From Morganella morganii (GTDB lineage Bacteria; Pseudomonadota; Gammaproteobacteria; Enterobacterales; Enterobacteriaceae), in the NCBI RefSeq assembly GCF_019243775.1, contig NZ_CP069157.1, forward strand, positions 1,860,001 through 1,924,000: 64,000 nucleotides of DNA. Direction: 5' to 3'. The stretch's first letter is position 1. Each line of letters begins with the position of its first letter. The notes under the pieces are model-generated. The model worked only from the letters and a program-made list of their open reading frames with translations, made no database searches and was not told the DNA's origin. Positions 28,520-38,425 of the stretch are shown here, piece after piece. The position numbers and the translations under genes are program-made.

Positions 28520-29635
28520 ATGTCACAACAACCATTGTCACAGAAAAAACTGTTTACCCCGCTGAAAGTAGGCGCCTTTACCGCACCGAACCGCGTATTT
28601 ATGGCGCCGCTGACCCGGCTGCGCAGTATCGAACCCGGCGATATCCCGACCCCGCTGATGGGTGAATATTACCGCCAGCGTGCCGGTGCAGGGCTGATTA
28701 TCTCGGAAGCCACTCAGATTTCGGCACAGGCCAAAGGCTATGCCGGTGCGCCGGGTCTGCACAGCCCGGAACAGATTGCGGCCTGGAAAAAAATCACGGC
28801 CGGTGTGCATGACGCAGGCGGCCACATTGCTGTCCAGTTGTGGCATACAGGGCGGATTTCTCATAACAGCATTCAGCCGGGACAACAGGCACCGGTAGCG
28901 CCGTCTGCGATCAGTGCCGGTACCCGCACCTCACTGCGTGATGAAAACGGTCATGCTATCCGTGTTGATACTTCCATGCCGCGTGCGCTGGAAACCAGTG
29001 AAATCCCGGGGATTGTGAATGATTTCCGTCAGGCGGTAGCTAATGCCCGCGAGGCCGGGTTTGATATGGCAGAGCTGCATTCCGCTCACGGTTATCTGCT
29101 GCACCAGTTCTTATCACCGGATGCCAACCACCGTACCGATCAGTACGGCGGCAGCCGCGAAAACCGCGCCCGTCTGGTGCTGGAAGTGGTGGATGCAGTC
29201 TGTGCAGAGTGGGGACCGGAACACATCGGGATCCGTGTGTCACCAATCGGTTCTTTCCAGAATATGAGCAACGGCCCGGATGAAGAGGCGGATGCCCTGT
29301 ATCTGATTGAGGAACTGAATAAACGCAATATCGCCTATCTGCATATGTCTGAACCGGACTGGGCAGGCGGCAAGCCGTACAGCGAAGATTTCCGTCGTAA
29401 GGTTCGTTCTCTGTTCCGTGGTGTGATTATCGGTGCCGGGGCTTATACCCCGGAAAAAGCAGAAGATCTGATTGAAAAAGGGCTGATTGATGCGGTGGCA
29501 TTTGGCCGTGATTATATCGCCAACCCGGATCTGGCCGCGCGTCTGGCGAAAAAAGTACCGCTGAACCCGCAGCGTCCGGAATCCTTCTACGGCGGTGGTG
29601 CCGAAGGGTATACCGATTATCCGTTTATGTCATAA
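28520..29635 (+). CDS. nemA: N-ethylmaleimide reductase, Old Yellow Enzyme family
   Basis: 371 residues. An FMN TIM barrel with [12 protein letters not shown] at the N-terminus, the active-site [14 protein letters not shown] (about 186-199) and [14 protein letters not shown] phosphate-binding region. It reduces activated C=C bonds and nitro compounds with NADPH, detoxifying electrophiles. GGAG stands before the ATG. Confidence 0.92.
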   Translation: MSQQPLSQKKLFTPLKVGAFTAPNRVFMAPLTRLRSIEPGDIPTPLMGEYYRQRAGAGLIISEATQISAQAKGYAGAPGLHSPEQIAAWKKITAGVHDAGGHIAVQLWHTGRISHNSIQPGQQAPVAPSAISAGTRTSLRDENGHAIRVDTSMPRALETSEIPGIVNDFRQAVANAREAGFDMAELHSAHGYLLHQFLSPDANHRTDQYGGSRENRARLVLEVVDAVCAEWGPEHIGIRVSPIGSFQNMSNGPDEEADALYLIEELNKRNIAYLHMSEPDWAGGKPYSEDFRRKVRSLFRGVIIGAGAYTPEKAEDLIEKGLIDAVAFGRDYIANPDLAARLAKKVPLNPQRPESFYGGGAEGYTDYPFMS

Positions 29636-29645
29636 AAACATTAAT

Positions 29646-29677
29646 CCGGCGGCAGAAAACAGCCGCCGGGTTATTTT
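29646..29677. terminator. Terminator between nemA and the ABC operon
   Basis: CCGGCGGC (29646-29653) pairs with GCCGCCGG (29662-29669), followed by TTATTTTT on the plus strand; convergent genes may share it. Confidence 0.75.
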
Positions 29678-30423
29678 TACGGACGGATAATCGTATGTGC
29701 ATACACTGTACTGTAACCATCCATCTCTATTTTGCGGAATTCCACATCAAAGACTTCATTTAATAAAGAGGATTCCAGCAGTGCGGCGGATGAACCGAAA
29801 TAGCGCAGTTGTCCCTGTGATAACACAATAACCGATTCAAAATAGCGGAATACCATATCCAGCTCGTGCAGACACACCACCACCAGTTTTTCTTTTCCCT
29901 GTGCCGTTAAATCTTCAATCAGCTGCATGCGGTGTTTTATATCCAGCGCCGCACCCGGTTCATCGGCAAATATCACCGGCGGATCACACATCAGTGCCAT
30001 TGCGGTCAGTACCCGGCTTTTTTCCCCGCCTGATAATATATGCCAGTGTTTATCCAGTAACGGCTGTAATTCATATTTGCGGCAGGCGGCTTCTTTTGCG
30101 GCTTTCGGGTCAGATGCCCGCTCTGCGGCCAGTGAAATTAATTCCTCTGTGCGCTGATCCCAGCAGGGATTAAAACTCTGCGGAATAAGACCGATTTTCT
30201 GCATCCGCGCCGCTCCCTTATAACGGCTGATATTTTTCCCGCCCAGGGTAACGGCGCTGAATACCTCCGGGTCAAGCCCGGATAAGGCCTTTATCAGGGT
30301 GGATTTACCGGAGCCGTTCGGGCCGATAAGGGCAATGCTGCCTCTGGCGGGTAAATGCAGGAAATCAACCGTCAGTATTGTTTTATCCTGTTTACGGACG
30401 TTCAGTTTATTCACTGTGATCAT
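29677..30423 (-). CDS. FecCD-type ABC importer ATPase
   Basis: 248 residues with Walker A GPNGSGKST (about 36-44), signature LSGGEKSR and Walker B VIFADEPGAALD. It is the last gene of a four-gene operon with TonB receptor, binding protein and permease, and overlaps the permease stop by ATGA. It powers uptake of a metal chelate or corrinoid across the inner membrane. Confidence 0.88.
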   Translation of the reverse strand: MITVNKLNVRKQDKTILTVDFLHLPARGSIALIGPNGSGKSTLIKALSGLDPEVFSAVTLGGKNISRYKGAARMQKIGLIPQSFNPCWDQRTEELISLAAERASDPKAAKEAACRKYELQPLLDKHWHILSGGEKSRVLTAMALMCDPPVIFADEPGAALDIKHRMQLIEDLTAQGKEKLVVVCLHELDMVFRYFESVIVLSQGQLRYFGSSAALLESSLLNEVFDVEFRKIEMDGYSTVYAHTIIRP

Positions 30424-31403
30424 GATTTTCTCACCCGTTTCGCCAGCAGATAAATAAAGAAAGGGCCGCCGATAAAGGCGGTGATCAGCCCGAGCGGTAT
30501 TTCCCCCGGCGGCAGCAGGCTGCGTGATAATGCATCGGAGAACATCACCAGTGCCGCACCAATAACAGCGGAGGCGGGCAGTACATATTTATGACGGGCA
30601 CCGACCTGCCAGCGGGCAATATGCGGGGCAATCAGCCCGATAAAACCAACAACGCCGCCGAGTGAAACGGCAATTGCCACAATGGCGGATCCGGCAATTA
30701 AGGCCAGCACGGTAAACCGTTCAACGGATAAACCGAAACTCATGGCCATTGTTCTGTCCAGTCCCATTAAATCCAGCCCGTCAGATAACAGATAAACGGA
30801 TAATAAAATGGCGGCCAGGGTTAATATCAGGCTGATGATCAGACCTTCTCCGGACGGAGTTTGTATTCCGCCCAGAATCCAGCTTAATACCACCTGGAGG
30901 CTGGTACTTTCATCGGATAATGCCATCATCATAAACGAACGGGCGGCATTTAATACCGCACTGACCGCCACCCCGGTTAATAACAATGTGGCGGTATCCA
31001 GTGAACCGGCAATCCGGGAGACAGATAACACAATAAATATCGCCGCCAGTGCGCCGCTGAAGGCAAACAGCGGCAGCGATACCGCCAGCGGTAATCCGAG
31101 CGGCACTAATAATGCCACTGTTCCGCCGATCGCGGCACCGCCGGAGGATCCTAATAACCACGGCTCTGCCAGCGGATTGCGGAATACTCCCTGAAAAATG
31201 GCACCGCTTAATCCCAGTAATGCGCCGGTAAATCCGGCGGTAATCACACGCGGTAAACGCCATTCTGTTAATAAGCGGGATGTCAAATCATCACTGTAAA
31301 ACAGGGCGCTTACCACCTTCAGCGGACTTTCCCATGTATGTCCCGCACAGGCGGAGAAAATAAATGCGGCGAAGAAAATGAGTAACAGACTGACTATTTT
31401 CAC
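30420..31403 (-). CDS. FecCD/BtuC-family ABC permease
   Basis: About 327 residues and ten hydrophobic helices. GVFRNPLAEPWLLGSSGGA and the GLIAPHIARW coupling region are landmarks of iron-siderophore, haem and B12 permeases. I favour GTG 31403, which overlaps the previous stop by 4 bp and has GGAG upstream; ATG 31418 is the alternative. Confidence 0.88.
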   Translation of the reverse strand: MKIVSLLLIFFAAFIFSACAGHTWESPLKVVSALFYSDDLTSRLLTEWRLPRVITAGFTGALLGLSGAIFQGVFRNPLAEPWLLGSSGGAAIGGTVALLVPLGLPLAVSLPLFAFSGALAAIFIVLSVSRIAGSLDTATLLLTGVAVSAVLNAARSFMMMALSDESTSLQVVLSWILGGIQTPSGEGLIISLILTLAAILLSVYLLSDGLDLMGLDRTMAMSFGLSVERFTVLALIAGSAIVAIAVSLGGVVGFIGLIAPHIARWQVGARHKYVLPASAVIGAALVMFSDALSRSLLPPGEIPLGLITAFIGGPFFIYLLAKRVRKS

Positions 31404-32311
31404 TGTCTCAGGCTCCATTGCTCAAAGATGTCAGACATATATTCAATGCCATCAATAATCCGCGGGCCGGGAATAAGCACATACGCACTTTTGACCGGAT
31501 AAATATCATTATTTTTAACAGCTTTCATTTGTGACCAGCCGGGAAGTGTCAGTAAATCCCGGATTTTGTCTCCGGAAATGGTGTACAAAATAATATCCGG
31601 GTCGGCGGCGATAACCGCTTCCGGAGATACCTGTTTCAGCGCCGGTCCGGCCTGTTTATATTCCTCCAGCGCCAGGGTTCCGCCCGCTTTTAAAATGGAA
31701 TCGGCGGTGTAACCCGGTGTTTTTTTATACACCTGCGGCCTGGCAACCAGTAATAACCCGTTACTGACCTGACCGGTGATCATAATGACCCTTGGTGCGC
31801 GGTAACCTGCGGGCTTTTGCTGAACATTGTGCAGCCGCTGTTCTATTTCTGCCGCCACCTGTTCGCCTTTTTCCGTTGTTTTGGTGACCTGTGCCACCAG
31901 ACGGATATTATGAATAATTTCCTCAATACTGTTTCCCTCCAGCACCAGCACAGGAATGCCGAATTTACGCAGCGGTGTTAATAACTGATGCGTGGCCTGG
32001 CGGGCAGGGGTCATAATCACCAGATCCGGTTTCTGTTCAATGATCCGCTCAAGGGAAAACCCGAGGCGGCCGCCGATTAACGGTTTATTTTTGATTTCAT
32101 CCGGGAAATAGGTGTAGGCATCAATACCGGCGATATTGTCAGCCAGTCCGAGGATCGCCACAATTTCGGTATTTGATGAAAAGATAGTCACAATACGCTG
32201 CGGTTTTTCGTTCAGCGTGACCGGCGCAGATAATTGCGCCATCATACTGAAAGCAGGCAGAGCACGGCACAGGGCCATGCTCAGAGTGATAATTATAATC
32301 AGGACTTTCAT
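31400..32311 (-). CDS. ABC periplasmic binding protein (BtuF/FecB type)
   Basis: 303 residues with an N-terminal signal peptide (to about residue 22) and two lobes joined by a long helix. The PQRIVTIFSSNTEIVAILGL opening and PDLVIMTP are class III binding protein landmarks. It delivers a ligand from the TonB receptor to the permease. The ligand is not evident from sequence: haem, siderophore or corrinoid. Confidence 0.85.
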   Translation of the reverse strand: MKVLIIIITLSMALCRALPAFSMMAQLSAPVTLNEKPQRIVTIFSSNTEIVAILGLADNIAGIDAYTYFPDEIKNKPLIGGRLGFSLERIIEQKPDLVIMTPARQATHQLLTPLRKFGIPVLVLEGNSIEEIIHNIRLVAQVTKTTEKGEQVAAEIEQRLHNVQQKPAGYRAPRVIMITGQVSNGLLLVARPQVYKKTPGYTADSILKAGGTLALEEYKQAGPALKQVSPEAVIAADPDIILYTISGDKIRDLLTLPGWSQMKAVKNNDIYPVKSAYVLIPGPRIIDGIEYMSDIFEQWSLRQ

Positions 32312-32320
32312 TATTGCCGG

Positions 32321-34468
32321 TTAAAAACGGTATGTCACACCGGCAATAAATGACCGGCCCGGCATAGAGGTTCCCAGACTGCCGTTGGATTTTGACGGCA
32401 GCATAATATACGGGTCTTCATCCAGGGCAAAAAATACCGGATGCTCGTTTTTATCCAGAATATTGTCTATCCGTCCGTACAGCGTCAGTGACTGGCTGAT
32501 ATCCACATCCGCCTGAAGATTCCAGACCATAAACGGCGCTTTGCGCATCACATAAGAAGAATAAGGGCGGACATCCGGGATAATTCCTTCCTCTGTTTTA
32601 TACCACATCGGTCCGCGCAGAATTCCCTGTAACTGGAGGCTCCACGGATAACGGGCATTGGTAAAATAGAGCTCGTTAATAAACGCCGCCTGATACTGAT
32701 ACATGCGCTGAACTTTATTACTGTTATTAGTTGCGGTTATTTTGGCGCCTTTATCTTCCATATCGAAATTCCAGCTGCCGTTTAAACGCATGACCCAATC
32801 CCAGTCTGTCTGCCAGTCAAATACACGGTTAACGGTGGCACGGCTGTTAATTTCCAGCCCGCGTACCACAATATCATCGTCGCTGTTGGCGTACTGATAG
32901 ACATTCGGTGCCAGAACGTTGGTCTGTATTCTGTTCTGAATCGTATTTTGGAACAGGGCAATATCGACGGAATTCAGGGAATCACCAAGTGTCGCGCCCA
33001 CTTCAAACTGACGGTTACTTTCCGCTTTCAGGGAACTGTTGCCCAGATATTGCGTACCGGACAGCGTAATATAATCCGCGCCCAACTGTGTGGCGGTCGG
33101 CGCACGGTAGCCGGTGGCGACAGAGGATTTCAGGTTCAGCCAGTCATTGACCTGATAGTTGGTACCGAGACTCCAGGTTAACTTATTATATGAGGCACTG
33201 CCGGTGAACTGATTATCCAGGTTCGGTGTTTTATCGAAATTGGTTTTCCCGTAGGTATAACGCATCCCGCCGCGGATTATCCAGCTGTCATCAAATAAAC
33301 TCTGCCGGTCATCGAAATAAACGGCATACTGATTTTCAGTCTGGTTATTATCATACGGCGCGGATTGTTTCAGCGGGTTGCCGCTGACACTGACCTGATC
33401 CCGTTCTGAACGCAGACGGCTGTATTCGTAATCCACCCCTAATAACAGATCGTTCTGCTCATGGAGTTTAATCACCGGCTGGAATTTCACGCCGTAAATA
33501 TCCAGTTGGCGGCGGTTATGATCACTGCGGGTTTTTGCGGTTAACGGTGATGCCCAACGGAAATTATCCACATCCTGCACAAAATAGGCGTGGCTGTTCA
33601 TTCTGAAAATACTGTCGTCAGTGCCGTTTTTCCAGACCACATCCGCTGAACGGTTATAACGGGTATCTTTGGCGTAAATATTCCCGGTTGATCCCCGGAA
33701 ACCGCCGTCATAAATACCGTCAGTCCGCAGTGACACATCGAGCAGGTTACTTTCGTTGATCTGCCAGCCTAAATTACCGCTTAAACCAAAGCGTTCCCAG
33801 TTGGTATTTTCCTGTTTGTGGCCGCCTTTCCCTGAATGGTAATCATCGCGGCGTCCGGCTTCAAACCCGATATAGCCGTAAATATCGCCGTCATCATTCT
33901 GAAAACCATAGCCGCCGTAAGTCTGTGCCAGTCCCCAGGATCCGGTTTCTGCTGAGATTTTCCCGCCTTCGTCGGTTAATCCGTTTTTCAGGAAAATATT
34001 AATCACGCCGCCCATCGCCTGGGAGCCGTAAATAACCGAAGAAGGGCCCCGGATAACTTCAATCCGGCTGACATCTTTCGGTGATAATTTGGATAAGTTC
34101 GCGGTTCCTGCCCGGCGGCCGTTAACTAATACCAGCACCTGTCCGGCAAAATCTTTTCCCTGACCATCCGTTGCAGCACCGCGGATATTAATGGATGTCT
34201 GCCCGGGACTCCATTCACTGAAAAAGCCGACGCTGTTCTGTGCCAGTAATTCGGTCAGGCTTTCCGCCCGTGAGCGTTCAATCTGGTCGCTGTCGATAAC
34301 CTGGGTGGTAACGGTGGATTTTCGCTGCTGTTCTTCACGCCCTGAAGCGGTGACGATTAGTGTGTCACTGTCCGGATCCTGTTTTGCGGTATTTTCCGCC
34401 CCGGCGGAGAATTGTGAATATGACAGGATCAGTGAAACCAGTGCCAGTTTCCTGCTGTTTATTTTCAT
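32321..34468 (-). CDS. TonB-dependent outer-membrane receptor
   Basis: 715 residues with a signal peptide (to AGA-E, about 24), a TonB box DTLIVTA (about 35-41), a plug with IRGPSSVIYGSQAMGGVINI, and a 22-strand barrel ending with aromatic YRF. It is first in the operon with the binding protein, permease and ATPase. I saw no Fur-box match or B12 riboswitch consensus upstream. A CACCGG/CCGGTG hairpin lies at 34506-34523 in its leader. Confidence 0.9.
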   Translation of the reverse strand: MKINSRKLALVSLILSYSQFSAGAENTAKQDPDSDTLIVTASGREEQQRKSTVTTQVIDSDQIERSRAESLTELLAQNSVGFFSEWSPGQTSINIRGAATDGQGKDFAGQVLVLVNGRRAGTANLSKLSPKDVSRIEVIRGPSSVIYGSQAMGGVINIFLKNGLTDEGGKISAETGSWGLAQTYGGYGFQNDDGDIYGYIGFEAGRRDDYHSGKGGHKQENTNWERFGLSGNLGWQINESNLLDVSLRTDGIYDGGFRGSTGNIYAKDTRYNRSADVVWKNGTDDSIFRMNSHAYFVQDVDNFRWASPLTAKTRSDHNRRQLDIYGVKFQPVIKLHEQNDLLLGVDYEYSRLRSERDQVSVSGNPLKQSAPYDNNQTENQYAVYFDDRQSLFDDSWIIRGGMRYTYGKTNFDKTPNLDNQFTGSASYNKLTWSLGTNYQVNDWLNLKSSVATGYRAPTATQLGADYITLSGTQYLGNSSLKAESNRQFEVGATLGDSLNSVDIALFQNTIQNRIQTNVLAPNVYQYANSDDDIVVRGLEINSRATVNRVFDWQTDWDWVMRLNGSWNFDMEDKGAKITATNNSNKVQRMYQYQAAFINELYFTNARYPWSLQLQGILRGPMWYKTEEGIIPDVRPYSSYVMRKAPFMVWNLQADVDISQSLTLYGRIDNILDKNEHPVFFALDEDPYIMLPSKSNGSLGTSMPGRSFIAGVTYRF

Positions 34469-34712
34469 TGTTAAAAACTCATTTTTATATAATGCCTGAC
34501 CAAAACACCGGCTGTTACCGGTGAATTTCCCTGAAACAACTTTTCTGAAACAAATAACATCAAGTGTTAATGCGATCCGTTTTCATCTTAAGAAAACAGG
34601 AAAGGCTAAGTCACTAAAAAATATGACTAAAAGTCCGAAACGGGAAAGCGGTCAAGGTAATTGAAAATAAACCGTTATAATCACATGGGTGAATTATAAA
34701 AAAGGTGAGCAA
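34469..34712. other. Divergent non-coding gap with candidate promoter
   Basis: AT-rich gap between the receptor gene (minus) and the sulfur genes (plus). It contains a hairpin (34506-34523) in the receptor leader and a TATAAT (34676-34681) on the plus strand with only a weak -35. Nothing else recognisable, and no Fur box seen. Confidence 0.5.
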
Positions 34713-34859
34713 ATGTTGAAAATATGCTGCGTTGTTAAAAAGTCGGCGGCACCGGTAGCGTTGCCGCTTTTCCGGATTGGCGGTTTAATTCTCTGTTGCG
34801 CCAGAAGATTTACGGTCCCGGTTATCAGTGCGTTGTGTTCCTTACCGTCTAGTGTCTGA
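34713..34859 (+). CDS. Possible 48-residue cysteine-rich leader ORF
   Basis: ATG 34713 has AAGG at 7-base spacing and a TATAAT about 30 bp upstream. The product has MLKICC at its start and LILCCA in the middle, five cysteines in 48 codons. A GCGGCA/TGCCGC hairpin followed by TTTT (34746-34771) lies inside it. It ends 149 bp before the thiosulfate-type transporter gene. Cysteine-coding leaders can sense cysteine supply, so it may control the sulfur operon. No homologue recognised; it could be a chance ORF. Confidence 0.35.
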   Translation: MLKICCVVKKSAAPVALPLFRIGGLILCCARRFTVPVISALCSLPSSV

Positions 34860-35008
34860 ACAGGGTAAGAGAGTGTTCACCGCCGGGACAGCAGATATAT
34901 CTGATAAGAGGTTAACTATCCTTAACTTGATTTTGCGCCATAACGGCGAATAATGGGGCGGGTAAAATTCACAGATACACGCAGTTGTTTATTCCCCGGG
35001 GTTTCTTC

Positions 35009-36001
35009 ATGGTCAGTGGTTTATTTATCGGCATCCTGTTCGGCGGATTGCTCCAGTCAGGTCAGTTCTGTTTTGTTTCCGGATTCAGAAACATTCTTTA
35101 CCAGCGAAATACCCGGTTTCTTACCGCACTGCTGATTGCGGTCACTATTCAGTCCGCAGGTTTCTTTGCTCTGGAATCCGCCGGATTATTACATATACCG
35201 GAAGGAAATCTGCCAATCACCGCAACACTTGCCGGTGGTCTTTTATTTGGTGCGGGCATGGTACTGGCCGGTTGTTGCGGCAGCGGCGCATGGTTTCGTT
35301 CCGGTGAAGGATTAACCGGTACCTGGATTGCCTTATTTGCCTTTGTTGTTACCATGGCGGCCGCTCAGAAAGGCAGCCTGAAACATTGGTTTGAACCCTT
35401 ATTACAGCATCCCGCACAGCCGGATACGATTTATAAAACACTGGATATCTCTCCGTGGTTTCTGGTCGCGTTTTTAATTATTCTCACCGCCGGATTACTG
35501 ATTTATCAGCATTATCATCCCCGTTATACGCCACCTTCACAGGGACGCTTTAATTATCTGCCGCTGAATATTACCGGTATGCTGATCGGTATTCTCGGGA
35601 TTATTGCCTGGGTTTTCAGTGCTGAGGCCGGACGTAATTTTGGCTATGGCGTTGCTGTTCCTTCCGGCAATGTTATTCAGTATCTGATCACCGGACAGCA
35701 GCGTTATTTTAACTGGGGAACCTTATTTGTTATCGGTATTTTCGCCGGTTCAATGATAAGTGCGGTTATCCGCAAAGAATTCAGATTAAGACTTCCGCCT
35801 GATGGTATTACCGTCGTTAAACGCCTGACCGGCGGGATTGTTATGGGAGCAGGGGCAACACTGGCAGGCGGCTGTACCGTCACGAATTCCCTTGTGGCAA
35901 CCGCTTATTTCTCCTGGCAGGGATGGATTTCCACATTCATGATTATGGCTGGTGTTTGGATCACCAGTTATTTTTTCCGTTCAGGGCAATGTCGTTTATA
36001 G
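35009..36001 (+). CDS. YeeE/YedE-family thiosulfate-type transporter
   Basis: About 330 residues from ATG 35009, preceded by GGGG. Roughly nine membrane segments carry the family's cysteine motifs: SGQFCFVSG, LAGCCGSGAWFR and LAGGCTVTNS. Those cysteines relay thiosulfate through the TsuA/YeeE channel. The gene is directly followed by an exported sulfurtransferase, consistent with uptake and handling of thiosulfate or another sulfane-sulfur compound. A TTG at 34985 is a less likely start. Confidence 0.88.
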   Translation: MVSGLFIGILFGGLLQSGQFCFVSGFRNILYQRNTRFLTALLIAVTIQSAGFFALESAGLLHIPEGNLPITATLAGGLLFGAGMVLAGCCGSGAWFRSGEGLTGTWIALFAFVVTMAAAQKGSLKHWFEPLLQHPAQPDTIYKTLDISPWFLVAFLIILTAGLLIYQHYHPRYTPPSQGRFNYLPLNITGMLIGILGIIAWVFSAEAGRNFGYGVAVPSGNVIQYLITGQQRYFNWGTLFVIGIFAGSMISAVIRKEFRLRLPPDGITVVKRLTGGIVMGAGATLAGGCTVTNSLVATAYFSWQGWISTFMIMAGVWITSYFFRSGQCRL

Positions 36002-36009
36002 GATCACAT

Positions 36010-37380
36010 ATGAAAACAAAATCACTCTTTCTTCTGATACCGTTATTACTCTCAGGTTGTGACCAGACGGTGGTAAAAGAGATCGGCATTGAAGAATTGT
36101 CGGAGAACCTGAACAATCCGGAATACATTATTATCGATACCCGGCCGGACAGTTTATATTTCGGTTTTAAAGATAAAGGCGCGGCCCGCGGCGGCCATAT
36201 TAAAGGTGCGATGCAGTTTACTACCGGCTGGCTGGATTTTATCGATGAGAATAAATTTGATACGTTTGTCGAAGAAAAGGGGATTTCCAAAGAAAAAACC
36301 CTGGTATTTTACGACAGTGACCCGGATTCACTGGAACGTATTACTGCTGAATTTGCTGCCAAAGGTTTTCAGGTCAGGGCATTTAAATCCTTTATCCAGT
36401 ACAGCAATTCTGATCTGCCGATGGATAAATACCCGAATTACTTTCTGAGTGTTTCTCCCGCCTGGGTTCAGGCCGCACTGAACGGTGAAAAACCGGAAAG
36501 TTATACCAGTGATCAAAAACCGGTGATATTTGAAGTGTCGTGGGGGGATGCGGAGCAATCAAAATCCTATGCAACGCATATTAAAGGTGCTTTCCATTTT
36601 AATACCGACTGGATAGAAAATGCGCCGGTCTGGAATTTATCCGAACCTGACGTTATCAAAAATAATCTGCTGAAAAACGGGATCCGCAAAGATACCCCGG
36701 TTGTCGTCTATTCTGAAAATCAGATGGCAGCATTGCGGGTATTATGGGCACTGAAATGGGCGGGTGTTGAGGATGTCCGTTTCCTGAACGGCGGTTTAAA
36801 TGTCTGGACTGATGCGGAATTACCAACGGAAACCACCCTGAATATTCCGGTACCGGTTGCGGATTTTGGTGCGGAAATTCCGGTTAATCCGCAGGTCACT
36901 ATTGCCATGCCGGCAGAAGCCATACAGGGTCAGAAATCCGGCCTTAAACTTATCAGCAACCGGACATGGGATGAACATACCGGCAAAATCTCCGGTTATG
37001 ACTATATTCCGCGCAAAGGTGAACCGGCCGGGGCAATATGGGGATTCGGCGGTAAAAATTCGAATGATATGTCCGATTACTATGACCCGGACGGCACATT
37101 ACGTAATCCGGAAGAGATTTTTGCTTTATGGAAAACGCAGGGTATTGAACCGACAGACCAGGTCGCGTTTTACTGCGGCACCGGCTGGCGGGCAAGTGTT
37201 TCCTGGTTTATGACCCAACTGGCGGGCTGGGAAAACAGCCGGATTTATGACGGCGGCTGGAATGCCTGGCAGATGGATCCGACATTACCGGTATTAAATA
37301 ATATTCAGAGCCAAAAACCGGCAGCACTGAATGATTATGGTGAAATAATCAAAAAACCGGGACAATCCTGTAAAAGCTGA
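36010..37380 (+). CDS. Rhodanese lipoprotein with three domains
   Basis: 456 residues from ATG 36010. The lipobox LLLSGC gives a lipid-anchored cysteine at about residue 16. Three rhodanese domains follow. In the first (FYDSDPDS) and second (VYSENQ) the catalytic loop has no cysteine; the third has the full loop CGTGWRAS (about residue 395). So one active and two presumably structural or binding domains. It lies 8 bp downstream of the YeeE gene and should act in the periplasm on sulfane sulfur. Confidence 0.85.
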   Translation: MKTKSLFLLIPLLLSGCDQTVVKEIGIEELSENLNNPEYIIIDTRPDSLYFGFKDKGAARGGHIKGAMQFTTGWLDFIDENKFDTFVEEKGISKEKTLVFYDSDPDSLERITAEFAAKGFQVRAFKSFIQYSNSDLPMDKYPNYFLSVSPAWVQAALNGEKPESYTSDQKPVIFEVSWGDAEQSKSYATHIKGAFHFNTDWIENAPVWNLSEPDVIKNNLLKNGIRKDTPVVVYSENQMAALRVLWALKWAGVEDVRFLNGGLNVWTDAELPTETTLNIPVPVADFGAEIPVNPQVTIAMPAEAIQGQKSGLKLISNRTWDEHTGKISGYDYIPRKGEPAGAIWGFGGKNSNDMSDYYDPDGTLRNPEEIFALWKTQGIEPTDQVAFYCGTGWRASVSWFMTQLAGWENSRIYDGGWNAWQMDPTLPVLNNIQSQKPAALNDYGEIIKKPGQSCKS

Positions 37381-37435
37381 TTTAACTGAAACACCGGTTT
37401 CCGCAGAATTAACGGAAGCCGGTATTATTGGTTAT

Positions 37436-37699
37436 TTACCATGGGCCTTCCGGCCAGATGCTGTCTGTTTTTTCAGCAGCATCATCCAGCGAATCGAGAT
37501 ATAAGTTCTCAACCTCGGTACGGGCCCAGGGAGTGCGGCGGAGAAATTTCAGACTTGATTTTACACTGGGGTCATTCTTAAAACAGTTAATATTGATTAA
37601 CTTACCCAGCTTTGCCCAGCCATATTTTTCGACCAGTGCATTAACCTGCATTTCGAGAGTAACGCCATGCAGCGGATCGTTGGATTTGTGGGCTGTCAT
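37436..37699 (-). CDS. VF530 family (DUF2132) small DNA-binding-like protein
   Basis: 87 residues from ATG 37699. The [20 protein letters not shown] opening and [23 protein letters not shown] segment are the VF530 signature. The family has a SAP-like fold and is thought to bind DNA. Monocistronic. Confidence 0.85.
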   Translation of the reverse strand: MTAHKSNDPLHGVTLEMQVNALVEKYGWAKLGKLININCFKNDPSVKSSLKFLRRTPWARTEVENLYLDSLDDAAEKTDSIWPEGPW

Positions 37700-37790
37700 G
37701 AATGAATATCCTGTTATTTTGCCTGAGCCGGGAAGAATACCGCAAACGCCGGAGTATGACAATTATCCCTCCCGGCAGACTCATTCCGTA

Positions 37791-37895
37791 TTACTTCAGG
37801 ATCTGCATTCTTCCGTTAGTCACCTTACCTTCACTGACTAATTTTCCGGCAGTATCGAATTGTTTAACTGTACCGGTAAGGGCACCGTTTTCCAT
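37791..37895 (-). pseudogene. Short remnant with MORN-like repeat
   Basis: A 34-codon frame (starting MENGALTGTVKQFDTAGKLV) reads like the last repeat of a MORN-type protein. No ribosome binding site, and the frame is closed just upstream. Probably a leftover C-terminus. The rest of 37700-38065 shows no gene. Confidence 0.25.
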
Positions 37896-38065
37896 TGTAC
37901 CAACTGAAAAATATCGTTCCGATATTCAGAATAGAGCGGAAAAATTGCGCTGACTATAGGAAAGGGATTACTGGCGTACTGTTTTATATTGATGCTGATG
38001 ACTGATAAGATATCTGTCAGAAAAGTTAAACGGATTTAATTACCACAAAAGAGAGAACAGGGCAG

Positions 38066-38425
38066 ATGAATCTGAAAAAGCAGGCAGCGAACCGTCTTAT
38101 TTTTGTACTCTCATTTTTCCTTATAGCCGGATGTAAACCGGGTAACCCCTCAGAGCAACCTGAAAAAATCAGCCGGTTTGATGGCGTTTATATATGCAGT
38201 ATAAGCAAGTCATTCAATCAAATCGCAATTGAACAGAAAAATAAACACGTTTTTCCGTCTGTACTGACAAAAACCACCATTACAGTTAAAGATGGCATTA
38301 TGACAGTTCATGGTATGACGTCAGGTGATTACGTCACTCATCAAATGTCGCTGACTGAGCCACCGGTTACCGGCAACGGCCGTGTGCTGTATTCAGAAGT
38401 GGAGCTGCGTTATAAAAACGGTTAG
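38066..38425 (+). CDS. Small lipoprotein of unknown function
   Basis: 119 residues with a lipoprotein signal (FFLIAGC, cysteine at residue 23) and a beta-rich mature domain (FDGVYICS, TTITVKDGIMTVHGM). No family recognised. The region 38426-38770 after it has no supported gene apart from a possible roxA promoter (TATAAT near 38731). Confidence 0.5.
   Translation: MNLKKQAANRLIFVLSFFLIAGCKPGNPSEQPEKISRFDGVYICSISKSFNQIAIEQKNKHVFPSVLTKTTITVKDGIMTVHGMTSGDYVTHQMSLTEPPVTGNGRVLYSEVELRYKNG

Noticed and set aside
34469-34712. Fur box or B12 riboswitch before the TonB receptor
   Set aside because: Neither the GATAATGATAATCATTATC pattern nor the B12 box was found in the gap.
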